A DNA stretch of 64,000 bases from Podocnemis expansa. Taxonomy: Eukaryota; Chordata; Testudines; Podocnemididae. The position numbers and the translations under genes were made by a program. The notes under the pieces are model-generated. The model did no database searches. It was not told where the DNA came from and saw only the letters and a list, made by a program, of their open reading frames with translations. Shown here piece after piece: positions 33,591-44,650 of this stretch; the stretch's first letter is position 1; each line of letters begins with the position of its first letter. The stretch lies in assembly GCA_007922195.1 (NCBI GenBank), contig ML681995.1, forward strand, positions 410,314-474,313. The letters are read 5' to 3'.

Positions 33591-35150
33591 GCAAATGAGG
33601 ACAGCTAGGGGGTCTCAATACTGTATTTGCGGACACAATAACTTAGGGAGACATCTATGTGCCCTTATTTGGTCAGGCAGTTATTATTTGCACATGCAAA
33701 AAAGATAATGTTTTAAAAATCAAGAGCTTTAGGGAAGACTTCTCACTAGATTGCCACTGATGTAGATGCCAAGAAGCGGGGAAGAAGTGGACATATAAAA
33801 GCATATTACCACAGCTACAGAAGTTCCAGTTCTGACAGTCAGAGTAAACAGCAGATTCCCACAGACGCTTGTTCTCCACCAGTTGGTGTGGGAGACACAG
33901 AAGAGGCTCGCTGACTTCTTGAAAATTTGATCTTTTATGTTCACTAGACAGCTGACTATAACCCATTTGAGCCCTTGCTTTCTGCACAAGAGGAATAAGC
34001 AGTCAAGTAGGTCACCCTTAGTTAGTAAGCGGGTGAAGAGCTGCTCCTCAGCAAAGGTTTTGGAGAAGGCCAGTAACAGATGACTATGTGTAGTGCCAGC
34101 CACACTGGTTGGCAGAATTTCCTTTTTACCACCCACCCTTCTCACCTCTGGCACCAAATCCTTCATTCCAGAAATCCTGGATCATCTTCTGCATCTGGTA
34201 ATGAGAAAAAGAGAATCCAGGAATCTTCCTTCTATCCCTTCATGGTTTATATAGGCTATTGGTCTATTGCTACTGGGTCAGAATGGAGGCACAGTGTTTC
34301 GGCATTTCAGTGAAAAGTTCCAACATCCTGTATTTCACTGATATATGCTCTGGAAAAGTAGTTCTAAAATTGCTACTTACTCACCTCAAATGTCTCTTTA
34401 AATATTTAGTTGAGGAAAGCATTAGCTGGAAATTTAAAAGTCATCCTTTCATTGATTGGACCAAAGGGCAAAGGTGAAAGAGTAAATTTGATTATTCTAA
34501 TCTGTGGGACAATTTCATGTATCCAAGGTATTGCACAGACAAACATTTACCTGACCTTTCTCCAGCTGATTCATTATGAATCATATGTGTTATATACAAC
34601 ACAATAAAATGTCGCTATAATTGAAGTTGATAAAACGGTTTCACTCTGAGCTGAAGTGTTCTAAATTGGTAGCTATATACAAGACATAGTGTAAAAGGGA
34701 GACATGCCCAGCCCCGGGATGCAGTTCTTTAGGCAGGTCACCAGGTCATACAGGTTCTGTTGGCAGTATATATTTCAGAGGAAGTCTCACATAGAAAGTG
34801 AAAAATCACAAACTTCCTAAACTGTTCTATCCAAAGCTTTTACAAACATTTATTTTTACAACTCTTAAATCTCTCTCTTTCTTCCCATCTACCCCTATAG
34901 CTGAGCTTTTCCTACAATGCATATTACTGCTGCACAAAACTAGAAAGCATCAAAGCCCATAGTTCAAAGGTAGTTTTCTGTCTCCTTTTCACATGTGCAT
35001 AGGAGTTGTGCTTTTTGGGTACATGGGTGGTTAAGAGTATGAGGCAAAGAACAAAAGTTTTGTGAGTAGCCATCTTTCCCAACTTGCACTGCAGATAGTA
35101 TAAGAAGTCCAAACTTGCCCTCTGTATGAGGTTTGGCTTTGTTAATAAAC
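33591..35150. other. No recognised feature
   Basis: About 1.5 kb with chance frames on both strands (up to 145 codons on the minus strand at 33729-34166, with no motif recognised). Confidence 0.4.
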
Positions 35151-35155
35151 ACAAC

Positions 35156-35927
35156 TGTAGTAACCCTTGGGGAGGAAGGGGTTAACACTGTGGCCAGTGA
35201 GTCCTAAGACAGCCAATAGGAACAAAGCACAGGTTTTTGAATTGGAATAGCAGCCTTGCCTGTCCCTGTTTGGATGCAGCAGAGCTCCTGGGAGGATCAG
35301 GAGGAGGCCAGAGGAAGAATCCAGCAACATCCTTACCAAAGATAAGTTAAGTTTGTTACTGACCAGGTGTGGGTAGAACAGGGAATGTGTTGTTAGACGC
35401 GGTCAGGGTATTTTCTTTGATTTTGGTTTGTTTTTGGATTTCTCTGTGCTGAGCACATGTACCCCCTCCCACTACCCTGCAGCTACCTAAGTTAATTCCC
35501 AGAGAAGCAACTCTGCGTTTTTTCATCTGTTCTTTTTGATTAAAGAGTTTACCTTTTTAAGTAAGTTCTGGTTCTGTGTCCTGGAAGGGCAAGAGATTTG
35601 TGTGCACGTGCCTCAGACTGCACAGGCAGCTACTAAAGGGGACTCTGTTCCAGTTCCAGCTCATACTGCAGCTGGAGTTCAGTCAATTTCTGAGGGAGGA
35701 ATAAAAGTAATTGTGGATACCTCACAGGAAGGAATTCCCAAGTGCACCTTCCTGGGTTTCAAGAGGTTTTTTGCATTTGGGTGGTGGCAGCAATACCACT
35801 CCAAGGCTAGGAACTGGAGGCCTTGGAGAGTTTTAAGACCAGGCTTTAAGGCCAGTGGCTTTTCAGGCCTGATACGGGCCCCTACCTTCTGCACTCAGAG
35901 TGCCAGAGTGGGGAAACAGCCTTGACA
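35156..35927. mobile_element. Solo LTR
   Basis: The segment begins TGTAGTAACCC and ends CAGCCTTGACA, so it has the TG...CA termini of an LTR. It is flanked by a perfect 5-bp duplication ACAAC at 35151-35155 and 35928-35932. An ATTAAA polyadenylation-like signal lies near 35539. No internal retroviral or gag-pol sequence flanks it, so it is what remains after recombination between two LTRs. A 5-bp duplication fits ERVL-like or Gypsy-like integrases; I cannot choose between them. The 129-codon frame at 35536-35925 lies in the LTR and is not a gene. Confidence 0.85.
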
Positions 35928-35932
35928 ACAAC

Positions 35933-38640
35933 AATCACAAGAAAATACAAAGATCAACTCAAATCTTCCTGCTAGGCTTGGCTGCTCATCAGCCTGCATC
36001 TTAGTTCTTCTCTTCAAGAAAACCACTTTTATTTGGGTGAGGTAACAAATCACCTTCCTCCTCCATAGTTCAGCTGAACCCACTTGAACCTTCCTCAGCA
36101 GTATCAATGCTTTATCAGCACAGGATGTTTTACACTAACTCTGCCAGCCTCTTACATTGTGCTTTTTCATCTGTGGAAAAGGAGTATCATAGCTGCTGTC
36201 CTACCTCTGAGAATGTTTAAATTGTGTGATCATTGGAATTTGTGTCTATCCAGCTGCATCAGCTGTGTAGATGGTGGTCTAAAGGAATTGTGCAGGGTAA
36301 GGTGGACTCTGAGATAACTAAATACCTTGTAGATCAAGGTTAGGATGTTGTACTCCCCTCAGAAATGAATGGGGAGTCAGTGGAGTTCATGAAGCACTGC
36401 TGTGATGTCTCATTAGCCTTTGCTGGTAATGAGACATATTGCTATGAGTTGCATTAGCTTCTGTCTTTTTGCGGGAGTCATTTTAAAGCCCAAGTAAGGA
36501 GAATTACTGCATCTAACCTGCAGGGGGTGAAAAGGTGATTAATTGTGATTTGGCTCTCAATGAGAAGAGTGGTGAGGCCTGCTAGGAGGGCAAAGGTTGG
36601 AGAAGAGTTTCTCACCAGTATTTCCAGTCTACATTTCCAGTACTCATGGGGAATCTAGCAAAACCCTGGGTCTTTGAACCACTCTGATGCATTGCGGGAT
36701 TGGTACCCTTGAGATTGGCAATTTACTCACAGCCTTTCCCCCTTCCTGCTAGCAGTCCTATCTGTATTTCCTGGGTTGAACATGAGCCAGCTATTCTTCA
36801 TATATGTGCTGATTTCATCTATGCACTGAGAAGTCCTCTCTTGGGAAGAACCTATAATTATATCCTAGAGTTTATAGCAGGAAGTGCTATAGTGAATGTT
36901 GAGAGGTAGTTTTCATTCACCCATTTTTCAGTCCTGTATAACTCTTTATTTATATTTAAGACAAAATTCTCTTTTTGGATTGAAATATTCCATGTTTGGT
37001 CACAGCTCAAAGGATAATTTTTTTGGGAATTCTGAGTGAAATCTAACTGATTATCTTTTGATACTGTGCTTTGGTGGAAAAAGGAGTACACCTTTCCCAT
37101 CTGTTTCAGTTATATTTCTGTGACTTAAAAGTGGCTAAAGTTAAAACTTCAAGCTGTCCGATGTAAAATCTGCTCTCAGTTATGTACCTAAAACCTAGTT
37201 AAAGCCACTGACTTTTATATATATTTATACTGAAGAACAGACTGTAAGACTTGCTCAAGTGAGACCTCAGAGAGGACAGGAAAACAATCCAAATTGAAAA
37301 AACACTGGTTCAGTATGTCTAAAGTTACAGAAATGTGATGTGTAAAACTAAATGTTAGCTCATGCATAGAACACTTTCTATTTTGTCTTTCAAGGAAGCA
37401 TACCTCTAATGAACATTACAATGAACCCAACATTCTATGCTTGAGCTCTAAAACCTTATCTGATGCCATAAGACTTGAGTGTAATGTACCATTAACCTTA
37501 TATTAAGATTTAAAAGCTAATTATGTTATTGAAAGCGACTCCTTCCTTTACTTATTTTCTTAAAACAAAAACTAAAAAAAGAATGCTAATACAGTATGAA
37601 ATATGAGAATTCAAACAAATAAAATATAGGAAATTTTAAAATGTAAGTTTCTGCCACAACATGAACTCAGCCACAGATTATATATGTATTATTTTCAGTT
37701 CTTTGTGTGTGACCTTGTATTATGCTAGAAGTTATTTACTTTGTACCATAGAAGATACAGCATGCTCACCATGTCAAAACTAACACTGCATAAGAAACCA
37801 TATATTATGGTTTTTAATTTTAGAGTACCCAAAGGGTACCAGGCACATCACAAGAAAGACAAGTATCATTTAATATCTGAATTGTGTTAATGTGAATACA
37901 AATTTACAGAAGTATCCACAATTACTTTTCCTCTAATATTCTTACAGACAAAACTTTATTACACTGACTATTTTCAGAATGTGAATTAGAGGGGTTGCAT
38001 GAATACAGTCAAAGTGAATTAATAAATTTTATTTGTATGGACATTTGCAAATGCTTTCTTTGTACTGACTATCTCCAAGATCTAAAGGCAGATCCTCAGG
38101 TGGTGCAGATCAGCCTAGATCAATTTACACCAGCTGAGAGTCAGGTTATTGTTGACTGACAACTTATTGTTAAGTAGAATTCAATGATTTTCCAAACTTT
38201 TAGGCAGATTCCATTTAATGGATCAGAGGCAGATAACGTATTATATTTATTTATTAAGATGTAACTAGGAAGTAGTGAATCCCCATGTGACATTCCTAAG
38301 GGTACAATCTGGTCTGTTGAACATCTGTGTCCCCTCGGCTCTACAGTCTGGGCTGCTTTTCTGTCAACAGCCACCACACCTAGTCCTGCTCATACACAGG
38401 TACTAGCACGTAAAATCACTCCCAGCTGAATACATGAATGATCTCTCAGCCACTCATGAATTACACAAAAAGCAACACTTGCAAATTCTCAATCCCAGCC
38501 TTGTTCCCCAGAAATGTGTCTTGCACTGCTCACTACCCTTCTGGACAGTATAAGTTCATACAAAGCCCATCATTTCATCAAAGGAAAATGGTTATGCACC
38601 AGCCTTGTTGTTTCAAGTGCAGTTTCCCAAACAGTTCAGT
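35933..38640. other. Mostly unannotated AT-rich DNA
   Basis: 36290-36480 (ataccttgtagatcaaggtt, gggagtcagtggagttcatg) has the wording of an old, widespread LINE-like family but is too diverged to place. The rest shows no gene signal. Confidence 0.4.
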
Positions 38641-38925
38641 CTGAGCACACACTGCATTAGAAAAAACAATGACATAGTTTTATTAACTAGAATGAGAGAG
38701 AGAGAGAGTTTAAGTGATTACAAGTGATAAGGCATAAAAGTCAGAATTAGTTACAAAGAAAAAAAAGATAAACATGCAAGGTAATACCTAACTTGACAAG
38801 CAAAGTGAAGTTAAAAGCAAAAGGTTTCTCACCATAACTTGCAGAAAATGTCACAGCCTGTATCACCTGCCTTCTGGTATGAATTGATGTCATGAGGTAG
38901 AGTGCATTGTATCTTCTTCTTATAT
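38641..38925. other. Possible unclassified turtle repeat
   Basis: The run 'gtgattacaagtgataaggc' and nearby sequence resembles a turtle interspersed repeat; class unknown. A GA microsatellite lies at 38694-38709. Confidence 0.35.
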
Positions 38926-39038
38926 AGAATAGGATCATAGGGTTGGAAGGGACCTCATCCAGTCCAACCCCATGGGGTTTGCACCTAGGAACTTCTACAT
39001 GTAAAGCAGGTGTGCTAGCCACTACACTATTCCCTGTC
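38926..39038 (-). mobile_element. tRNA-Val-like head joined to a CR1-type tail (SINE-like)
   Basis: On the minus strand, about 39036-38972 folds like tRNA-Val: AATAGTGTAGTGGCTAGCAC (D arm and A box), then CACCTGCTTTACATGTAG, whose anticodon-loop position reads TAC, then GTTCCTAGGTGCAAACCCC (T arm, B box). The acceptor 3' strand is absent. Instead the sequence continues directly as ggttggactggatgaggtcc and cttccaaccctatgatccta, the CR1 3' terminal wording. A tRNA head with a CR1 tail is how CR1-mobilised SINEs are built. The tRNA is not functional because the acceptor stem cannot close. Confidence 0.7.
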
Positions 39039-40240
39039 CCAACTCTGAAAATTTTCCCCAGCTTGTGCGCAGACTTCTGGTGTTCATGATGTTTGAAACT
39101 TCTCTGTGATGAAGAATGGCCACTTAAGCTGTTATTAGTTTCAGCACTGGCTAGGTGTTGCTCAGGCTTTTGTTGTCTCTGAGGAACCAGCCTATTGGTG
39201 TTCCCTAGAATTGTAATATACCTCAGTAACTCATACAATAAAACATCCTAACTTTGTGTGTGTGTGTGTGTGTGTGTGTGTATAGTGTTGTTACACACAT
39301 TTTTATAGGTCACGCATGTTCAGAAGATTGAGTTTTCAAATGATACCTCAGATGGCATACTTTTATAATCATAATCTTATAAAAGTGATGAACATGGGGT
39401 ATTGGGTGTCACATCGCATCCTAGATTAAATCATTGAGCAACCTGATTCATTTGGTGAATTTTAGGCAGTGGAAAATATATGAGAAATTATCAGTTTGTC
39501 TTGTTGGCCTAATCCTAATTTGTCACTGACTTCACTGAGATCAAGATTAGACCCCATGTTTTAAACAGTTAAAACTTTTCTATGCTGATTTATGTAGTCT
39601 TAGTGTCCTACCAATCTTGCCTACCTAATTTTGTTGTTATAATTGGTACAGTGTACAAAAATGTGCCAGACATTTTACATGATACTGAGAAAGATAGATC
39701 CCTGACTTGAAGATTTAACATTCTATATTAGATTATAAACACAAGTGAGGAAATGAGGAGGGCAGGGTTATATAAATAAGATCAAGTTATAAGTAAGTTT
39801 AGTCACCTGCACTTCCTAACAATTCAACTTCTTGTTATTATTTTCATGATACCTTGCATTCCCACCATCAGGTCATCTTGTCAGATAAGGTAATGCTGCA
39901 GTAGTGAGAGTTTTTGGGGTGGGGAATTAAAAAAGATAATAGTAAAGACACAGCAAATAGGTTGGGGCAGAGTATCCCATGCAGAAAGGATCTCAAGGTT
40001 GGTGTAAAAGGTGTCATTTCAGAGTGGAGGTGGCAGGGTGGAACACAGAGAATTCTGGCAGATCTATACTAGAGCGGTGACTGGTGAAGGGTTTTAAAAA
40101 CAAGGGAAACGCATTTGAATTTTGTTTGTTGATATAACCTTAGAGGAAAAAGAGCTGGTAGCAGTCTAAGATTATAAGTAAAGATGGAAGCACAAAGGCT
40201 ATATTTATTATTTGTACAACAGATGCCAGTAGAAGTTTTA
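39039..40240. other. Unannotated; contains a (TG)n microsatellite
   Basis: No gene or repeat family is recognised apart from the dinucleotide run listed separately. The 163-codon minus-strand frame at 38747-39238 spans into the tRNA-like element and is not a gene. Confidence 0.4.
39256..39282. repeat. Microsatellite (TG)n
   Basis: About thirteen uninterrupted TG units. Confidence 0.97.
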
Positions 40241-40462
40241 GTCTCTTGTGTTAGAAACTGTACATACACATAGAAAGAGACATTTCCTGCCCCAGAGAGC
40301 TTATCCTCTAAATATGCACAGGGTGGGTGGCAAAACTGAGGTATAGAGAAGGGAAGTGACTTTTCCAAGGTCAAAACAAGTGATGTTACTGAGCTAGGAA
40401 TAGAACTTGGTGACCATGACTTTTAGTCAAGTGTCCTATCTATTAGTCCAAGCTGCTTGTCT
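40241..40462 (-). repeat. MIR-like CORE-SINE
   Basis: The antisense MIR core includes cccagagagcttatcctcta, aaactgaggtatagagaagg, agtgacttttccaaggtc, and tcctatctattagtccaagc. It is one of the longer copies here, including the part upstream of the core. Confidence 0.8.
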
Positions 40463-40694
40463 TTGAAGCCTCACAAACTGGGGGAGAAAGGACTCCAAAT
40501 GCCATATAATATGGCTGTGCTGAGTTGTTTTTTTTTTTTGAATGGTAGTAAAGACAAGTCAGCTTGAGACACATTTCATTGAAGGCAAAATCTATGATTG
40601 GAGCTGGTGATGTGATCTCCAGTGTAAGAAATACACAATCATGCTAAAAATAGAATGTATCCATAACAATGTGAGCTGTGGGACAGGTTAGCCA
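40463..40694. other. Short unannotated spacer
   Basis: It contains a T10 run near 40527; nothing else is recognised. Confidence 0.4.
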
Positions 40695-40873
40695 CCCTGA
40701 GTACATACCTGTTTAAGACCATAGGTGTATTCTTGGGGCAGCTAGCCCCTGCCACCCTCCTCACTGCCATGGGAACATGTTATTTTTAGAGCATCAGCTC
40801 AATCAGCCCTAGCACAAACATTTCCCCTTGAGCTGGGAATTATGCCCTCAGCTCAAAGTGTAGACATAGCCCT
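40695..40873. mobile_element. Harbinger-like MITE, divergent subtype
   Basis: The right end AGTGTAGACATAGCC is the inverse of the GGCTATGTCTACACT terminus shared by the other MITEs. The body (ggggcagctagcccctgcca, tgttatttttagagcatcag, gagctgggaattatgc) resembles a common turtle element of that terminal type. The left border is uncertain. Confidence 0.6.
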
Positions 40874-41242
40874 AAAAGGTTCAACTGTCAAAACTGCACA
40901 GAACCCATAGTGTGGACAAAGCTCAGACTGGCATAATGTTACGGGGAGTGGGAATGCTGTTACAATCCTGTCAAAAGATGCAGCATTTTTTATCCCTGTC
41001 TCCTTCTCTCAGCCAGCTCTGCTTTGCTGTTGTATGGATCAAACAGGCAAGCTCAGCACTCAGTAGCTCCTATGAGCTTGAAAGTCAGGCACCAATGGTG
41101 ACTAAGTGGTACTTTTTGAAAATCTAGCTGTAGGTGACCAAACAAAGAGCTGGACAGTGGACAATAAGGCCTAAAATTTCAGAAACACTCCATTTAATGG
41201 GGTCTCTAGGGAATAATTTTGACGATGGGGTTGATTTGTTCA
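40874..41242. other. No recognised feature
   Basis: Short frames only; nothing recognised. Confidence 0.4.
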
Positions 41243-41371
41243 AGCATTTGATGAAGTGGGATTTTCTCCCATGAAAGCTCATGCAATAAATAAATTTGTT
41301 AGGTTTAAAAAGTGCCACTAGAATCCTTGCTTGTTTTGCTGAACTAGACTAACATAGCTACTCGTTTGGAT
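41243..41371 (-). mobile_element. Cry-type SINE, full length
   Basis: Minus-strand reading gives head (ccaaacgagtagctatgtta, gttcagc), body (ggcactttttaaacctaac) and tail (catgggagaaaatcccactt). All three parts are in order. Confidence 0.9.
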
Positions 41372-43495
41372 CTTGATATGAGGGATGGGAATCTAAACCA
41401 GCAACATGTGTAAAACAAAGACTTCCATTCTACTTATTAAGCTATATGTGCAGAGGCAGAAGCAGAATTTAAATAGTGGGTCAATAACTGCTTAGAATCC
41501 AGCTTTTATAGACAAATCTACTTGGAAAGATGCAGTGCTATGTGGAATGATACTTTTTGACATTGTGCATAGAAGCTATCCAATTATTCTAATTAATTCA
41601 AGCACTGGGACAGCACTTACTGGGTAATTAGTGGCTGTAGTTCAGTTCTATCAGTCTGGATCCAAGGTTCATTCATCCCAGTGGCTGAGCAACACTGACA
41701 GTCTAATTTTTCAAAGATGCTGAGCACCAGCACCTTCAATATATTTCAGTGAAATCTGTGGGTACTCAACATTTCTCTAAATCAGGCCGCCAAAACCTGT
41801 TTTTAAGAAGCAACAGGGCCTATTTCTAAGAGTGACATGAAATTTTCTCTTGTGAGATCATGTAGCCTGGACAGTATATAAGGAATCAGAAGGTAACTAA
41901 GAGGCATGTAGGGTCAGACAGATGGAGTGTTGTACAAGATGAAGAAAAAATCTGTAAGTAATATTCTATGATTCTAATCCACCCTATTTCCATCTCCTGA
42001 TATTTTAAATTTTTAATTATTTCTTGTCACTCCTAACTTTTATTATCTACTATAGTCCCCTTCCTTTTCTGTTCTTTGCACATTTCATAATGCGCGTTTG
42101 ACAAAATGTTCTGAGTGCCATTCTAATCAAACACTCCAGGCAACCAGCAGACTGGGATACAAGGGTTTTAGCATGGTAACTACTTGTGGTGAAAAAACAT
42201 GAATAAATCTGTAGGACTGATCACAAGGCTGTGAATGTGGGTGGACATATCCGCTTACTTCATTGTTAACAGTCTTTGACTTGTAACAAATATCCGGAAG
42301 GCTTTGGTGGAAAAAAAAAAAAAAAGGACAGGAAGAAAGAGGAAGTTTAAGTTTAATAAGCCATGGCATGCAATGTTGTTGGTCAAACTTTATGGACACA
42401 TATAAACTGAAAAGTGAAGGATTCTTTAAATGGGTAAATGCAAAGTTTAATAAAATCAATTGTCACCCCTTATAAAACTTATAAGCAGCAGGCTTTTCAA
42501 GATGACTTGTAATAGAATTTTTTCCTTGTGTATTTCTCTGTGACTTACAAAGAAGAGCTGTTTTTTTCTTTTTCTTTTTCCTGCTACTTTTAAGTTTAGA
42601 GATACCAGAAAATGTCAGTTTTGGTGTTCCTAGGTTCTGTTACTGTCTTTTTGGGGGTGGTGATGGGAAAGGATTTCAGAGAGGCAGAGGACACGTTATA
42701 AACAAAGGCATGGGAGAGTTGAACTTTGAACAAAGAAACCCTTTCTCTGAAGTGTTTATGAAACAGTGGAATTAAATAGGTGTTAAAAATAAATCACTAG
42801 AGGCTTAAATGGTCTGTTTAAAAATCCCTTCCCATTTCAAGCAGAAAAAATAACATTTTTTCACTCGTTTTTGCACAACATGAAGCAAACAGTGGCATAA
42901 GCCTAATTTTTCTTCCTTTGAAGGTCCTATTAAGAGCATAGATATGTCTCACTTTGCTGCCATTGAAGGTCTAGTCTTGCAATGAGACAAGTACTTTCTG
43001 GAAGGTACAAAGTGCCCTCAACACCACTGGATGAAAGTAAGTATGGGTGAGGGGGTGATTGTAGTTTCTATTAATTCCTTTGGTGGTATCAGAAAAATAG
43101 CATTCTGCGTCCTGTAATAAAGCACTTTACAGGGGAAGTGCAATTTACAATGCAGGTGTATTGGAGCTTGTCTCTGAAAGAAAAGGGTTATTGAAGAGAG
43201 AAGAAGAAGAAACTGTTGCAACTTCTCTCTTTTTATTATCCTATGCAGTTTGCATCAATATAGTGATGCTTTTACTATACACTGCAAAATCAGAGAGCCA
43301 TGGTAAACATGAGGTAAAAACATCCATCATAAATGTGATATAATCAAATCATGGCAATCAAACAACAAATGAAATGCTATTTAATACCAGAAATGTATTT
43401 ATGTTAAACAGATTGTATTGCTTGAGCCTGTTCCCTGTATTGTTACTTTTTAGCAAGTATAAAGGTCCAAACAAAGCTCTGAAAAGATTCTGATG
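41372..43495. other. Unannotated AT-rich DNA with small repeats
   Basis: 41695-41800 (tttttcaaagatgctgagca ... gtgggtactcaac) is a fragment of the palindromic amniote repeat. An A15 run lies near 42311-42325. 41570-41650 carries several TAATTA words. No gene seen. Confidence 0.4.
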
Positions 43496-43499
43496 CATT

Positions 43500-43745
43500 T
43501 ATTTGGATTAAAATAGCACCCAACTAAGACTGAGTCCCCATTGTCGTAGACACTGTACAATCTGTACATGGTCAGAGACAATTCATAACCTAAAGATTTT
43601 TAAATTCTAACTAAACAAGACAGGGGAAAAAAGGTGGAACAGGAAACAGAGGCAGTGAGAGGTGAAGTCGCCTGTCCAAGTTAATGGCAGAGCCAAGAAC
43701 TAAATCCAGGTTTCTGGAGAACCATGTCTACTGGCCACACTGCCT
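43500..43745 (-). repeat. MIR-like CORE-SINE
   Basis: The order matches 40241-40462: gactgagtccccattgtcg, gggaaaaaaggtggaacagg, gagaggtgaagtcgcctgtc, and gcagagccaagaactaaatc. Confidence 0.8.
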
Positions 43746-44650
43746 CTCTGTCAATGTCTATTGTAATGAGGGAGAGCACACTATGCATAAGGTACAACAT
43801 GGAAGAAGATGCAAAGGCCCTGGTGGGAAATATGGATGAATGGGCAATCAAAGCTGGCATCATTCAAAGAGTGAAGGGAGAAGATAGTGACAAAGAAAGA
43901 GATGAGATAAGTAAGGAAGAGAAGAGTTGCGAAGGTCCTTAAAAGTGAAAATGGGAAAATCAAATTTGATGCAATGGTGGAAGGAGAGCCAGTGTAGGAG
44001 ATGTGGATAGAACAAAAGACCTCAGCATTATCTCAACCTCAGCATTTTGAATGGAACTGGGGGTTTTGGGAAGGCCAGGCAGGAGGAAGTTAGAATAGTT
44101 ATATCAAGTAATAAGATTCTGTACCAGAGAGAGGACAGAGAAAAATGTTTGGCTCTGGGAAACATTATGGGGGAAGAACTGACAAGATATGAATTATATT
44201 AGTATATATGTGGTAAAGATGGGACAGAATCAAAGAATGCAGCCGTGTTATGGGAGAAGGGTGATGACGTCAGGACAGAAACTGAAGAATCTAAAAGGGG
44301 TGTTTGGAGGAAAGAGAAGGAGATCAAACTTACAATGATAACATGGTAGAATAGGATAGAGGAGCGGATGAATGGAGTTAATTTATGTGTGGTAGTTTAG
44401 ATTTGTGAGTCATTTGCATAATAATACGTGAAGCCCCACAAGCTGATCATGTCAGGTAGAGAGAGGGTGTAGAAGAGAGGCCCAAGTTGGAGAGTGGGGT
44501 ACAACCACAAAAATGTAAAGACAGGAAGAAGAGAATTCACCAAATGTAATATGAGTGAATGGCCAGAGATTTAGGAAGACAGGATGGCGTTACAAAAACA
44601 ACAGAAGGACAAGATTTCAAGGAGGTCATGATTGATCATTAAGGGAAAAA
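43746..44650. other. Purine-rich stretch, possibly an old LINE-like repeat
   Basis: The plus strand is strongly purine-rich. Wording such as ggagagccagtgtaggag and gaggcccaagttggagag resembles a diverged amniote repeat also hinted at near 36.4 kb. I cannot assign a family. Confidence 0.35.

Noticed and set aside
33729..34166. 145-codon minus-strand frame outside known repeats
   Set aside because: I see no motif, signal or splice context; the length is within chance expectation for 64 kb in six frames.
38972..39036. Functional tRNA-Val gene
   Set aside because: The 3' acceptor strand is replaced by CR1-type sequence and the T loop is altered, so a mature tRNA cannot form.
38747..39238. 163-codon minus-strand frame
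   Set aside because: It spans the tRNA-Val/CR1 element and unrelated flanks; no protein family is recognised.
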